DNA from: Salinimonas lutimaris
Lineage (GTDB): Bacteria; Pseudomonadota; Gammaproteobacteria; Enterobacterales; Alteromonadaceae
NCBI RefSeq assembly: GCF_005222225.1
Contig: NZ_CP036536.1
Span: 830,001-894,000, forward strand
DNA length: 64,000 nucleotides
Direction: 5' to 3'
Shown here piece by piece: positions 19,304-28,149 of the stretch. The translations under genes and the position numbers were made by a program. Below the pieces are notes generated by a model. That model made no database searches. It saw only the letters and a program-made list of their open reading frames with translations, and was not told the DNA's origin. The first letter of the stretch is position 1. Each line of letters opens with the position of its first letter.

Positions 19304-19335
19304 ACATCATACTTAATTAGTATTAAGTATGATGT
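19304..19335. promoter_or_regulatory. Perfect 14-bp inverted repeat upstream of the pilin gene
   Basis: ACATCATACTTAAT (19304-19317) and its exact complement (19322-19335) around a TAGT loop, ending 68 nt before the pilin GTG. It is AT-rich with no T-run, so an operator or a leader hairpin is more likely than a terminator. Confidence 0.5.
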
Positions 19336-19403
19336 TCATTCAGCCTTTCTGTGCTTACACTTAATTAAGAGTACATAAGTTAAGTAAGGTAAAGACTCGT
19401 ATC

Positions 19404-19925
19404 GTGAAAAGGAAGCAAGGTTTTACGCTGATAGAGCTGATTATTGTGATTGTTATTCTGGGCATTCTGGCGGTCACCGCTGCCCCCCGGTTTATCGATA
19501 TTTCAGCGGATGCACGGATAGCATCACTGGAAGGCATGCAAAGCGCCATGCAGGGCGGGGCGCAGCTGATTTATGGCAAAGCACTGATTGAAGGGGCCAC
19601 CAATGGTTCCGATACTATCGACCATGGCGGTGCCACTATTGAGCTGCACAGTGGTTACCCTATTGGTAACTGGCAGCGAGGGTTTCGCTATGTGGTGACC
19701 CAGGATTTGCAAAGTTTTTCTAGTGCAACCGCAGTATGTCAGGCTGAATGGTGCGGCCGGGGTAACCAGACCAGCATTCCCAGTGGCATCAGCACAACCG
19801 CTCCCGGGCGAATTGGTAAAATCTTTCCTAAAGGCTATAGCTGGAACGACCGCTGTGGCGTGTATTACATGAATCATGAAGATGGCCGTGAACCAGAAAT
19901 TGGCCTGGTCACCGAAGACTGTTAA
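19404..19925 (+). CDS. MSHA-type type IV pilin
   Basis: A 173-aa prepilin. The leader MKRKQG is cut before Phe by a prepilin peptidase; the mature N-terminus FTLIELIIVIVILGILAVTA carries the essential Glu5. FIDISADARIASLEGMQSAM is typical of MshA-like major pilins. The globular part has four cysteines (two in VCQAEWCG, one in NDRCGVYY, one at the C-terminus), compatible with two disulphides. It starts at GTG with only a weak ribosome site. No other msh genes are adjacent, so it is an orphan pilin assembled by machinery elsewhere. It lies 36 nt upstream of the GNAT gene, same strand. Confidence 0.88.
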   Translation: MKRKQGFTLIELIIVIVILGILAVTAAPRFIDISADARIASLEGMQSAMQGGAQLIYGKALIEGATNGSDTIDHGGATIELHSGYPIGNWQRGFRYVVTQDLQSFSSATAVCQAEWCGRGNQTSIPSGISTTAPGRIGKIFPKGYSWNDRCGVYYMNHEDGREPEIGLVTEDC

Positions 19926-19961
19926 GCTCAGAACGTCTTTTATCTTCTGGTTGGGATTATT

Positions 19962-20450
19962 TTGCAAGTTAACGTTCGCCGTTTTCAGTCGGCTGATTTA
20001 TCCGCATTAAGTGAAATATATCGTTACCGGGAGGTGACTGAAAATACCTCACAGCTGATTTATCTGGGCGAAGAACAGGTTGCTCAGATATTTGAACATG
20101 CGGCCCGATATACGCTGGTGGCTGAAATCGACCACACCCTGGTTGGACATATTACCCTGATTCTCAGCGAAAAATGGCGCAGTAAACATGTAGCGTCAGT
20201 GGCGCTTGCGGTTCACCCGCAATGGCACGGGCAGGGCATTGGCCGAGCATTACTTCTTGAAGCTATTGACCAGGCCGATAACTGGCTGGGCCTGCAGCGG
20301 CTCGAGCTGGATGTCTATGTTGATAACGTCGCAGCCATTGGCCTGTATGAGTCTGTAGGCTTTGTTACCGAAGGGGTTAAGCAGCAGGCTGCGCTGAAAA
20401 ATGGCCGGTTTGAGAGTCTGGTTTTTATGGCACGCCTGCACAGCCTTTAA
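19962..20450 (+). CDS. GNAT-family N-acetyltransferase
   Basis: A 162-aa acetyl-CoA-dependent N-acyltransferase. The cofactor-binding motif A is HPQWHGQGIGRALLLEAI (about 86-103), followed by LELDVYVDNVAAIGLYESVGF (motif B). The acceptor is unknown; small amines or protein N-termini are common for this group. The start is a TTG with GGGA about 8 nt upstream and no better ATG. The last 4 nt overlap the end of the convergent PagL gene. Confidence 0.88.
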   Translation: MQVNVRRFQSADLSALSEIYRYREVTENTSQLIYLGEEQVAQIFEHAARYTLVAEIDHTLVGHITLILSEKWRSKHVASVALAVHPQWHGQGIGRALLLEAIDQADNWLGLQRLELDVYVDNVAAIGLYESVGFVTEGVKQQAALKNGRFESLVFMARLHSL

Positions 20451-20968
20451 AAATAATGCATATACGACAGTGCAATAAAATCCAGGCCGGGGTTCGGCTT
20501 TTTAATTCCTGCGTTAGAGTAATGAAAATAGCGTAGCGCCAGCTGGTGCTGCTCATGCTGCCCAAACCGGGCGACCAGGCCAAGGCGATCTTCAAACTGA
20601 AAGTGCGTGCTTACATCTTTGCCGGCAAATTGGGTGTCATCCAGCAACGAAACTCCAATGCCTGCTTCGACATATAAGGTGGCGTAGGTCAGTGTGGCCA
20701 CCGGGTACTGGATAACCGGTGAAAACGACAGCACAAAGGTAGTATCACGTCGTTCCGGTTCGCCGTATTCCCACAAATTAATGCCGGTTTCAACATAGAG
20801 TCCAAGCTGTTCACTATAAGAGGACAGGGCATCACTGTGGTACTGAACGGCCAGTTTAATGCCTTCAACATCGCCTTCCCCGCGAATGTAGTCAGTAGAA
20901 TAACTGATGCTGTTGGCCAGCACCGGGGTATGTAACAGGGTCATAATTATAAACAGTAAAGTTTTCAT
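20447..20968 (-). CDS. pagL: PagL-like lipid A 3-O-deacylase
   Basis: A 173-aa outer-membrane barrel enzyme that removes the 3-O acyl chain from lipid A. It has a signal peptide (MKTLLFIIMTLLHTPVLA) and beta-strand sequence, and near the C-terminus the PagL signature LRYFHYSNAGIKKPNPGLDF with the His-x-Ser pair of the active site (HYS); the acidic partner is probably the downstream Asp. GGAG lies 9 nt before the ATG at 20968; the longer frame to 20998 lacks a ribosome site. It ends in a 4-nt overlap with the GNAT gene on the other strand. Confidence 0.85.
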   Translation of the reverse strand: MKTLLFIIMTLLHTPVLANSISYSTDYIRGEGDVEGIKLAVQYHSDALSSYSEQLGLYVETGINLWEYGEPERRDTTFVLSFSPVIQYPVATLTYATLYVEAGIGVSLLDDTQFAGKDVSTHFQFEDRLGLVARFGQHEQHQLALRYFHYSNAGIKKPNPGLDFIALSYMHYF

Positions 20969-21355
20969 CGTCAGGGGCTCCGGGTTAGACAATGCCACTT
21001 TATGTTTCGATTGTTAGAATGAAAATTGCTTTAAATTGTATTGTTCGTTCTTTTTTTTAAAATGATTGTGGGTAGTGCAAGGAAAATCAACCGGTTTTGA
21101 GAGGGGGACAAGCAACAAATGAAGGTGAATAAAAAATATCCTTTGCGTGTTGCTAAAACGGTGTTACTATAATTCTGCCTTTTGAAGGTGCTATTTAAAT
21201 TTGAACCATGCTTCTTCCGTTAGTCCCTTGTAAGTCCCTTCGTGCGATTCACAGTAAGATTTCTACCGTTTAAGCCAGTTTTTTTCGAAATTATAGTCCT
21301 TCATAGCTATATGGGTATTTACCCGAATTTATTTTTATTTTTAAAGGATAGACAC
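20969..21355. other. cspA leader and divergent spacer, 387 nt
   Basis: It holds the start side of pagL (minus) and the long 5' leader of the cold-shock gene (plus). A TATAAT at 21168-21173 with TTGCGT upstream at 21143-21148 (19-bp spacing) would give a leader of about 175 nt, as in cold-shock genes whose leader folds as an RNA thermosensor. The leader is AT-rich with no real reading frame. Confidence 0.5.
21143..21173 (+). promoter_or_regulatory. Putative cspA promoter
   Basis: TTGCGT (21143-21148) and consensus TATAAT (21168-21173), 19 bp apart, on the plus strand. Confidence 0.45.
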
Positions 21356-21562
21356 ATGTCTGCAACTGGTACCGTAAAATGGTTTGATGAAGCGAAAGGC
21401 TTTGGTTTTATTACTCAGGCTGACGGCGGCAAAGATGTATTTGTACACTTCCGTGCAATCAAATCTGATGGTTTCCGTACTCTGACTGAAGGTCAAAACG
21501 TACAGTTCACTATCGAACAAGGCCAGAAAGGCCCACAAGCTGCTGACGTAGAAGTACTGTAA
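21356..21562 (+). CDS. cspA: Cold-shock protein (CspA family)
   Basis: A 68-aa single cold-shock domain that binds single-stranded RNA and melts secondary structure. RNP1 (KGFGFI) and RNP2 (VFVHF) are intact and the length is standard. The ATG at 21356 follows AAAGGA. The frame is open upstream to 21242, but that part is the untranslated leader. Its position just before a DEAD-box helicase gene fits a cold/RNA-remodelling pair, although a terminator separates them. Confidence 0.96.
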   Translation: MSATGTVKWFDEAKGFGFITQADGGKDVFVHFRAIKSDGFRTLTEGQNVQFTIEQGQKGPQAADVEVL

Positions 21563-21581
21563 GGTACAGCGAGTTAGCAAT

Positions 21582-21607
21582 AGGCGTCCACTCGGGCGCC
21601 TGTTTTG
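21582..21607 (+). terminator. Terminator after cspA
   Basis: Stem AGGCG-TCC/GGG-CGCCT (21582-21589 with 21594-21601, one G-U pair) with a 4-nt loop, followed by GTTTTGTTT. Confidence 0.7.
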
Positions 21608-21648
21608 TTTCTACCCCCCAAAAAACATTTCCACCGATACGAGGTTAT

Positions 21649-22971
21649 ATGTCGTTTTCCCAGTTGGGTTTGAATGCTGCATTGTTAAAAGCTGTGGCAG
21701 AGCAAGGCTATTCCACTCCATCGCCTATTCAGCAGGAAGCTATTCCGGCGATTTTAACCGGCAAGGATGTCCTGGCAGCAGCACAGACCGGAACCGGGAA
21801 AACTGCAGGTTTTTCATTACCTTTATTGCAACGTTTAGCGGATGGTCCGGCCGTTAAGGCCAATCAGGTACGTGCCCTGATATTAACGCCAACCCGGGAA
21901 CTGGCTGCACAGGTTGAAGAAAATGTCAGCCATTACAGCCGCTACCTGGATTTATCCAGCGCTGTAGTGTTTGGCGGTGTGGGTATCAATCCACAGATGA
22001 AACGCTTGCGCCGTGGCGTTGATGTCCTGATTGCCACGCCAGGCCGGTTACTGGATCTGTATCAGCAAAATGCAGTGAAATTTAACCAGTTGGAAGTGTT
22101 GGTACTTGATGAAGCAGACCGCATGCTGGACATGGGTTTTATCCATGATATCAAGCGAGTCCTGAAGCTGCTGCCGCAGCAGCGTCAGAATCTGCTGTTC
22201 TCTGCGACCTTCTCTGACACGGTGACCACTCTGGCTGAATCGATTACCAACAGCCCGGTAAAAATCTCCACAGCCCCGGCTAACCGAACAGCCGATGATG
22301 TTGAACAGTATCTGGTTGCTGTGGACAAATCCCGTAAAGTGAAGGCCTTAACAGCGCTTATCAAAAAGCATCAGTGGAAACAGGTACTGGTATTCAGCCG
22401 GACCAAACATGGCGCGAACCGTATTGCCTCACGACTGGAAGGGGCGGACATTCCCGCAGCCGCCATTCATGGCAATAAAAGCCAGGGGGCCCGCACCAAG
22501 GCACTGGCTGCATTTAAAAATGGTGAGATTGACGTGCTGGTCGCTACCGACATTGCTGCCCGCGGCATTGATATCAGTGAGTTGCCGATTGTGGTTAACC
22601 TGGATTTACCAAACACGGCGGCAGATTATGTACACCGCATCGGACGCACCGGTCGGGCCGGTGCCAGCGGACAAGCATGGTCCCTGGTCAGTGCCGATGA
22701 ACTACAGCAGCTCAAAGATATTGAAACCCTGATTCAAAAGTTACTGCCTCGCCAGGAATTAGAGGGCTACGAGCCGGAACTTAAGCTGGCCGAGACCACG
22801 CTTTCTGCGCCGAAAAAACCGAAAAAGCCTAAGGTAAAAAAAGCGGGGAGCGCTTCTTCGGGCGGGCCGCGTAAGCCTCGCCAGGGCCCCTCTGCTGACG
22901 GCGGACGTGGTCAGCAACAACGGCGGCGACGTAAACCGGCCGGCCCGAAAAAGCCAGCAGTCGCTCAGTAA
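21649..22971 (+). CDS. rhlE: DEAD-box ATP-dependent RNA helicase (RhlE-like)
   Basis: A 440-aa RNA helicase. Motifs in order: Q motif near 24, AAQTGTGKT (motif I, about 44-52), PTRELA (Ia), DEAD (II, about 155), SAT (III), and ARGID and [10 protein letters not shown] (V and VI, about 305-335). A Lys/Arg/Pro-rich tail (about 385-440) gives non-specific RNA binding, as in RhlE. It probably acts in ribosome assembly or mRNA decay, with likely cold relevance given cspA upstream. GAGG precedes the ATG at short spacing. Confidence 0.95.
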   Translation: MSFSQLGLNAALLKAVAEQGYSTPSPIQQEAIPAILTGKDVLAAAQTGTGKTAGFSLPLLQRLADGPAVKANQVRALILTPTRELAAQVEENVSHYSRYLDLSSAVVFGGVGINPQMKRLRRGVDVLIATPGRLLDLYQQNAVKFNQLEVLVLDEADRMLDMGFIHDIKRVLKLLPQQRQNLLFSATFSDTVTTLAESITNSPVKISTAPANRTADDVEQYLVAVDKSRKVKALTALIKKHQWKQVLVFSRTKHGANRIASRLEGADIPAAAIHGNKSQGARTKALAAFKNGEIDVLVATDIAARGIDISELPIVVNLDLPNTAADYVHRIGRTGRAGASGQAWSLVSADELQQLKDIETLIQKLLPRQELEGYEPELKLAETTLSAPKKPKKPKVKKAGSASSGGPRKPRQGPSADGGRGQQQRRRRKPAGPKKPAVAQ

Positions 22972-22980
22972 TTCCCTTTT

Positions 22981-23012
22981 AACAGGCAGCGTTCGCTGCC
23001 TGTTGCTTTTTT
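22981..23012 (+). terminator. Terminator of rhlE
   Basis: Perfect 10-bp stem AACAGGCAGC/GCTGCCTGTT with a GTTC tetraloop, followed by a six-T run. Confidence 0.9.
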
Positions 23013-23120
23013 ACTCTTCAGTCACGTTTACAGAAAATCTTAAAAAATAAAAAGTCAATGTTTTCATGGGCCTAGCGGTAACCTCATACTAAAGTCATAA
23101 ACTAACTTGAAATAATTCTG

Positions 23121-23139
23121 CAAATGAGAATAATTCGCG
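23121..23139. promoter_or_regulatory. Fur-box-like operator
   Basis: CAAATGAGAATAATTCGC matches the classical Fur consensus at about 13 of 18 positions by eye and lies 28 nt before the receptor ATG. This fits iron repression of the receptor and the PepSY gene. Confidence 0.6.
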
Positions 23140-23166
23140 TTAAATTATTTGCCGGAAGACGCCATC

Positions 23167-25293
23167 ATGACAAATCGCTTATTTCCATATTCCTGTATTG
23201 CTATCGCGCTAGGCGCGAGTGCATCTGTCCAGGCAGAACAGACACCTGATGATATTGAAAATATTGAAGTAAAAGGGCGGGCTCAGCAATATTATCTGGA
23301 TTCTAATACCCGTGTGGGCACCAAAACCGATGCGGATGTGCTGGAGATACCATTATCGGTACAGGTGCTGACCCGGCAGTTGATTAATGATCAGGCCGCC
23401 CGGGATATCACCGACATGTACCGCTCGGTAGCCGGCGTCAGTGAGTTCAGTTATTCGGGCGTCACGTTTCGCGGATTTCGGGATGACAGTAATGTTTTTT
23501 ATGACGGTGTCAGAGGCGATCCGTTTTCCGGCTTCAGTGTGCCGCAACTGTTCAACGTAGAGCGGGTCGAGGTACTCAAAGGCCCGGCTGCGTCCCTGTA
23601 TGGGGGAGGCGAGCCTGGGGGGATGATTAATTATGTCACCCGTAAACCCTCTTTTGCACAGCAGACAGACATAAAGGCAACGCTGGGTAATTTCAGCCGT
23701 AGCGGAGCTTCGGTTGACTCAACCGGTGCACTGACCAATAGTGTGGCGTATAGGTTTGGTGCTTTTTATGAAGAACAGAACTCGTTTCGCTACAACGCGA
23801 ATGCTGAAAATATTGAGCTGGCCGGCGGCCTGACATTTTTGCTCAGCGACAATACCACCCTGACCACAACGTATGATTATATTGTGCAGAATCTGGGCGG
23901 AAACCGGCTGCGTGGTGTGCCTGTCGACGATGACGGTAATTTTCTGGTCAGCCGCCGCTACAATGCTAACGAAGCCGACGACTATCAGGATCTGGAAGCA
24001 CTGGTACTGCAAGCCAAGCTGGAGCATCACTTTACCGATAATTTGAAGGTGAATACCACCCTGCGCTTTTTAGATAATCAGCGGGATCAGGCTTATCATG
24101 AGTCCCGGGAGTGGGTAGATGTTAATCAGGACGGTGTGGCCGATATCGCTGATCAGACCATTAAGCGCGAATACCGGTTACAGCACCGGGCTAATCAGGA
24201 AGTGAGTCTGACTACCGATTTTACCTATGATGCGACGCTGGCCGGCATACAGCACACCCTGTTATTTGGCGGCGATGTGCATGATGTGGATACCGATTAT
24301 GACTATTTCCGGGCCCGATATGAAGCGGATGGTGTTGGTAATCTGAACATTTTTGATCTCAACTACGGACAGACCGATCCTGCTTCCTATACGCTGACCA
24401 ATCAAAACCGGGATGGCCTGACCCGCACCCGCACCAGTGTATATGTGCAGGACACCATCGCCTTGAATGATCAGTGGTCCGTATTGATGGGCGCTCGCTG
24501 GGATCATTTTGATGAGGACAGCAAGGAAAATAACGGTGGCTATACTGACAGCAACATTTCGCCTAGAGTCGGGGTCAGTTATTTTCCGACCACCGATACC
24601 ACGGTATACCTGAATTACTCAGAAAGTTTCAATCCGGTTGATACCTCAGATCAGGAAGACGCTATGGTCGCTGAACTGGATCCGGAAACCGGCGATCAGA
24701 TCGAAGCCGGGATCAAGCAGAGCTGGCTTGATGGCGCGCTGGTCACCACCCTGGCTTATTACCAGATTGATAAGCAAAACCTGGTTGCCACAAACCCGGA
24801 CTTTATCGATGGCGAAAATAATGCAGAAGAACCTGCGCTAATCAACTTCGGTCAGGTAGAAAGTGATGGTGTGGAATTTACCCTGGTCGGCGATATGACC
24901 GACTCGGTTAGTATTACAGCCAATTACGCCTACAACGATACCAGGGTGACTGAAGGAGACGCCGGCAACACGTTTGGCGAGGGAGACCGGTTTGTTAACG
25001 CGCCAAAACATCAGGCCGGAATATGGACACGCTATGCGCTGGACAGTATCAATTCAGCCGTAGCCATCGGCGCAGATTATGTCAGTGAGCAGCGCAGCTT
25101 TGATAACCAGAAAGTCAAAGGGTATGTTGTGTGGGATGCCAGCTGGACCACTCACATCAACGCCTGGTCATTGCAGCTCAATGTGCGCAATCTGTTTGAT
25201 AAAGAATACGCGGTCAGTGGTTTTAGTCAACGTAACGGGCACTTCCCCGGTACGCCCAGAGAAGTGGTAGCTGAAGTGGGTTACCGCTTTTAA
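23167..25293 (+). CDS. TonB-dependent ferric-siderophore receptor
   Basis: A 708-aa outer-membrane receptor of the FhuA/FcuA-type siderophore group. It has a signal peptide (ends VQAEQ), a TonB box (IENIEVKG), a plug domain with the PLSVQVLTRQLINDQ start and the VEVLKGPAASLYGGGEPGG end (about 60-165), and a 22-strand barrel ending in GYRF. GGAAG is 8 nt before the ATG; the TTG at 23149 lacks a site. Its Fur-like box and the downstream PepSY membrane protein point to ferric-siderophore uptake. The particular siderophore cannot be told, and no biosynthesis genes are near. Confidence 0.92.
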   Translation: MTNRLFPYSCIAIALGASASVQAEQTPDDIENIEVKGRAQQYYLDSNTRVGTKTDADVLEIPLSVQVLTRQLINDQAARDITDMYRSVAGVSEFSYSGVTFRGFRDDSNVFYDGVRGDPFSGFSVPQLFNVERVEVLKGPAASLYGGGEPGGMINYVTRKPSFAQQTDIKATLGNFSRSGASVDSTGALTNSVAYRFGAFYEEQNSFRYNANAENIELAGGLTFLLSDNTTLTTTYDYIVQNLGGNRLRGVPVDDDGNFLVSRRYNANEADDYQDLEALVLQAKLEHHFTDNLKVNTTLRFLDNQRDQAYHESREWVDVNQDGVADIADQTIKREYRLQHRANQEVSLTTDFTYDATLAGIQHTLLFGGDVHDVDTDYDYFRARYEADGVGNLNIFDLNYGQTDPASYTLTNQNRDGLTRTRTSVYVQDTIALNDQWSVLMGARWDHFDEDSKENNGGYTDSNISPRVGVSYFPTTDTTVYLNYSESFNPVDTSDQEDAMVAELDPETGDQIEAGIKQSWLDGALVTTLAYYQIDKQNLVATNPDFIDGENNAEEPALINFGQVESDGVEFTLVGDMTDSVSITANYAYNDTRVTEGDAGNTFGEGDRFVNAPKHQAGIWTRYALDSINSAVAIGADYVSEQRSFDNQKVKGYVVWDASWTTHINAWSLQLNVRNLFDKEYAVSGFSQRNGHFPGTPREVVAEVGYRF

Positions 25294-25316
25294 CTAAGCG
25301 TGTAAAGCAAAAGCCA

Positions 25317-26498
25317 ATGACCAGAAAGCTGATAACCAGAAAGCAGTGGCAAACCGTGCATCGCGTCTGCGGGTTTTACCTGGCGGTATTGCTGTGCTTT
25401 GTCTTGTTTACTGGTTCGCTGGCAACCGTGTCTCATGAACTGGATTATCTGACCAATCCGGCTATCCGGGCCAGCAGTACACAGCAGCCATTAAACTGGC
25501 CTCAGGTGTATCGCAGTGTCGGGCAGTATATTCCGGACACTCACCGGCTTTCCCGGCTCCAGCAGCCTGAACACAATAACTATGCGATCGAAGCGATTGT
25601 GCTGGATACGCAGCAACAACGCTATCGGGTGTATGTGGATCCGGTAAGCTATGCGGTCACCGGAACGGGTTCATGGATGAACTGGCAAAACAGTTTGCGC
25701 CAGCTACACCGGCACCTGATGTTGCCGCTATGGCTTGGCGTGACGCTGGTCGGTTTGCTGGCCGTGACGATGCTGGTGGGGCTGGTCAGCGGCTGGCTGA
25801 TGCTGCCTGACTGGTGGAAAGTATTCTGGCAGCGGCCCCGTACCACCAATGCCCGGGTATTCTGGAGTGATATGCACAAACTGAGCGGTGCGTGGAGTAG
25901 CTGGCTGGTGGTGGTGATTGGACTCACCGGTGTATGGTATCTGGCTGAGCAGAACGGACTGCGCGCCACTTATCCTGATACGCCACAAGCACAAGGGCAG
26001 GTGTTGCCCGGCTCACTGGCACCGGTCATGGAACTCACGCTTGAACAGATAAACCAGCAGCGGCCAGCCTTTATTCCTGCTGTCTGGATTATGCCTGGCG
26101 AAGCCGGTAAACCTATGGTTGTCTATGGGCGAGAGTCCGGCTTGTTAGTGCGCGACAGAGCAAACCGAATTGTTGTCGATCCACAGTCTGGCAGATGGTT
26201 AAAGCAGTGGACGACCCCGGATTTAACCCTTCATCAGCGGATCAGTGAAGCCGCCGATCCGCTGCATTTTGGCACCTGGGGCGGTCTACCCGGCAAACTG
26301 ATTTATTTTGTCTTTGGCTTGCTACTGACCAGCCTGTGTATCACCGGTACCTATCTGTATGCACTGCGCTTTTTAAAAATCAAAGACGCTCCCACACAAG
26401 GTGGTATGCTCAAAACCGGAATCAGTAAAATGGGCATCTGGGCAACAGGATCTATGGCCCTTATTTTTCTGGCTTTACTACTTTATATGATTGGCTGA
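25317..26498 (+). CDS. PepSY-domain inner-membrane protein of siderophore uptake
   Basis: A 393-aa protein with four to five membrane helices and PepSY regions (N-terminal helix with WQTVHRVCGFYLAVLLC at about 11-27, HRHLMLPLWLGVTLVGLL at about 131-148, WSDMHKLSGAWSSWLVVVI at about 184-202). Conserved membrane histidines are present as in ferric-siderophore reductase-like PepSY-TM proteins (PiuB/FhuX-like). It follows the receptor by 23 nt and is almost certainly in the same Fur-controlled transcript. Its role is probably release or reduction of iron at the inner membrane; this is inferred from family and context. The ribosome site is weak. Confidence 0.85.
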   Translation: MTRKLITRKQWQTVHRVCGFYLAVLLCFVLFTGSLATVSHELDYLTNPAIRASSTQQPLNWPQVYRSVGQYIPDTHRLSRLQQPEHNNYAIEAIVLDTQQQRYRVYVDPVSYAVTGTGSWMNWQNSLRQLHRHLMLPLWLGVTLVGLLAVTMLVGLVSGWLMLPDWWKVFWQRPRTTNARVFWSDMHKLSGAWSSWLVVVIGLTGVWYLAEQNGLRATYPDTPQAQGQVLPGSLAPVMELTLEQINQQRPAFIPAVWIMPGEAGKPMVVYGRESGLLVRDRANRIVVDPQSGRWLKQWTTPDLTLHQRISEAADPLHFGTWGGLPGKLIYFVFGLLLTSLCITGTYLYALRFLKIKDAPTQGGMLKTGISKMGIWATGSMALIFLALLLYMIG

Positions 26499-26581
26499 CG
26501 CTTCTTCTGTTTGTGGACTCATCGTCCCTATCTCCCTGCTTATCCAAATTGTGACGTAATCTGTTCTCTTTAAAGCGGACT

Positions 26582-26598
26582 ATGTTATAATGTAACAC
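26582..26598. promoter_or_regulatory. Zur-box-like operator
   Basis: ATGTTATAATGTAACAC is a near-palindrome very close to the gammaproteobacterial Zur consensus (TGTTATAnTATAACA), 82 nt before the MerC-family start. A TATAAT is embedded in it, so repressor binding would cover the -10. Confidence 0.65.
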
Positions 26599-26680
26599 GT
26601 TCAGTTGGAGTAAGCGTCAACGCTTCACTGTTTTGAGAATTTCGATGTTAGGCCACTGCAGGTCAAACAGGAGCGCGATA

Positions 26681-27076
26681 GTGTCATCTTTGCAAAAAAT
26701 CGGGGACAAATTGGCCATCTTATTGTCATCAGTTTGTATGGTGCATTGTGTTTTTACGCCCTTACTATTGATTGCCATTCCGTCTATCGGCGGTGCGTTT
26801 TCTATTGGTCATGACACTTTCCACCAAATCATGCTGTTTTTTGTTATTCCTGTAGGTGTCGTTGCGCTAACTATGGGCTATCGTCGTCATCGCAGCCTAA
26901 GCGTATGGGTGCAGGGTGTGGGCGGCTTACTCATACTGACGTTTGCCGCACTGTTCGGCCATGAATTACTGGGTGAGATGGGTGAAACCTTGCTGACTAT
27001 CGCCGGCTCCCTGTTTATTGTATTTGCCCATCTACGCAATTTTCAGATGCATCGACAAAGTTCATGCAGTGCGTAA
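26681..27076 (+). CDS. MerC-domain membrane protein, probably zinc-responsive
   Basis: A 131-aa protein with four membrane helices and the MerC-family cysteine/histidine arrangement: CMVHC in helix 1 (about residues 19-23), GHELLGEMGETLLT in helix 4, and an HRQSSC C-terminus. MerC of mercury operons imports Hg(II), but short solitary members like this are chromosomal. The start is GTG 26681 with AGGAG seven bases upstream; the open frame to 26633 has no site. The Zur-like box upstream suggests a role in zinc starvation and not mercury. No other mer gene is present. Confidence 0.8.
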   Translation: MSSLQKIGDKLAILLSSVCMVHCVFTPLLLIAIPSIGGAFSIGHDTFHQIMLFFVIPVGVVALTMGYRRHRSLSVWVQGVGGLLILTFAALFGHELLGEMGETLLTIAGSLFIVFAHLRNFQMHRQSSCSA

Positions 27077-27100
27077 TTAAAGCGGTAGAAAGTTGCTCAC

Positions 27101-27127
27101 AAAGCGTCTTATACAGACGCTTTTTTT
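27101..27127. terminator. Terminator between MerC-like and MmyB-like genes
   Basis: Stem AAAGCGTCT/AGACGCTTT (27101-27109 with 27115-27123) with a 5-nt loop and a T-run on the plus strand. It lies just past the end of the minus-strand regulator, so it may act in both directions. Confidence 0.85.
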
Positions 27128-27130
27128 GTG

Positions 27131-27973
27131 TCAGTAAAACAGTAACGGGTGCTTTACCGATGTATGATCAGTATTGACCGGCGGGGCTGTTTCATCCTGG
27201 GGATACAGAGAACTAATGGTCAGGCGAGGCTCAGACACATATGCGGTCGGTCCCATAGCGCCAACCGTCTGATTCACATTATAAAAAATCTGGCTTTGCC
27301 CGTTTATTTTCATCGGGATACGAAAACTGGCCATGGGATCGAGCAGGGCTGCCCGGCGAGCCCAGTCACTGGGAACCTGCGGCTGGGCAGACAACCGGTC
27401 AAGCAACGGCTCAACAGCCTGATTACTGCCCAGCAGTACATCCTGCTGCATACTCATCAATATCAGCGACAGCGCATCTTTCCACGCCTCGCTGGCATCC
27501 TCGGTGGCCGGCAGACTAAACAGAAAATCAAAGTGATTGGTTACCTCATCCAGCGCTTGCGTACCCGCTACAGCCTGATAAAAACTGACCCAGCTACGAT
27601 TAACCATCAAAATATCGCCGGCACCGTTGATCAGTACCGAAGGGTAGGGATCCAGCGCACGCAAGGTCATCACCATTGCTTTGCGCAACCACTTTAATTG
27701 GGGACTGTGAAAGTCGACCCGGCCTGGCTGCGGCGTAAACCCGGCAGCTATAAGCAAGTGATTGGTATCCCGCTCTTTTAACGCCAGGCTGCCGGCAATT
27801 TTCAGCACCATCTCCTGACTCGGCTGCACATGGCCGTTTTCAAGGCGGCTGATATGCCGGGGCGAAGACTCAATACTATAAGCCAAATCTTCCTGATTTT
27901 TCTGCTGCACCTGCCGCCAGAACCGTAACAGGCGGCCAAAGGCTGATGTAGCCGGTTCGCTGTGTTTATTCAC
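27131..27973 (-). CDS. XRE/MmyB-type transcriptional regulator
   Basis: A 280-aa regulator. The N-terminal helix-turn-helix (about residues 11-65; LLRFWRQVQQKNQEDLAYSI, then SPRHISRLENG) is of the Cro/cI type. The C-terminal 190 residues form the MmyB-like ligand domain (ALDPYPSVLINGAGDILMVN), a PAS-like fold that in related proteins binds fatty-acid-like ligands. I chose GTG 27973 because CAGG lies 7 nt upstream; an ATG at 27988 is the alternative. It is divergent from the acyl-CoA dehydrogenase operon, with a palindrome between, and probably represses or activates that operon in response to an acyl compound. Confidence 0.85.
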   Translation of the reverse strand: MNKHSEPATSAFGRLLRFWRQVQQKNQEDLAYSIESSPRHISRLENGHVQPSQEMVLKIAGSLALKERDTNHLLIAAGFTPQPGRVDFHSPQLKWLRKAMVMTLRALDPYPSVLINGAGDILMVNRSWVSFYQAVAGTQALDEVTNHFDFLFSLPATEDASEAWKDALSLILMSMQQDVLLGSNQAVEPLLDRLSAQPQVPSDWARRAALLDPMASFRIPMKINGQSQIFYNVNQTVGAMGPTAYVSEPRLTISSLYPQDETAPPVNTDHTSVKHPLLFY

Positions 27974-28024
27974 GATATCGCCTGGCATCCTCTTGATACA
28001 ATATTTTAACAAAAAGGTCGTTCT

Positions 28025-28039
28025 TGACCTGTCAGGTCA
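28025..28039. promoter_or_regulatory. Perfect 7-1-7 palindrome, likely operator of the MmyB-type regulator
   Basis: TGACCTG-T-CAGGTCA lies 51 nt upstream of the regulator start and 110 nt before the acyl-CoA dehydrogenase ATG, in the only shared promoter region. Confidence 0.65.
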
Positions 28040-28149
28040 TGTTATCCCGCAGTGCGTCCAGCCACAATCGTTTGTGTTAAATCAGTGTTTATTCAGCTTT
28101 TCTGCCGCCAAGCCATCGCGCTGACGGGCAGGTATTATGAGGACTTATC

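Noticed and set aside
26681..27076. Mercury resistance locus
   Set aside because: No merR, merT, merP or merA nearby, and the upstream operator looks like a Zur box.
27149..27697. 182-codon plus-strand frame inside the MmyB-type regulator
   Set aside because: Antisense shadow.
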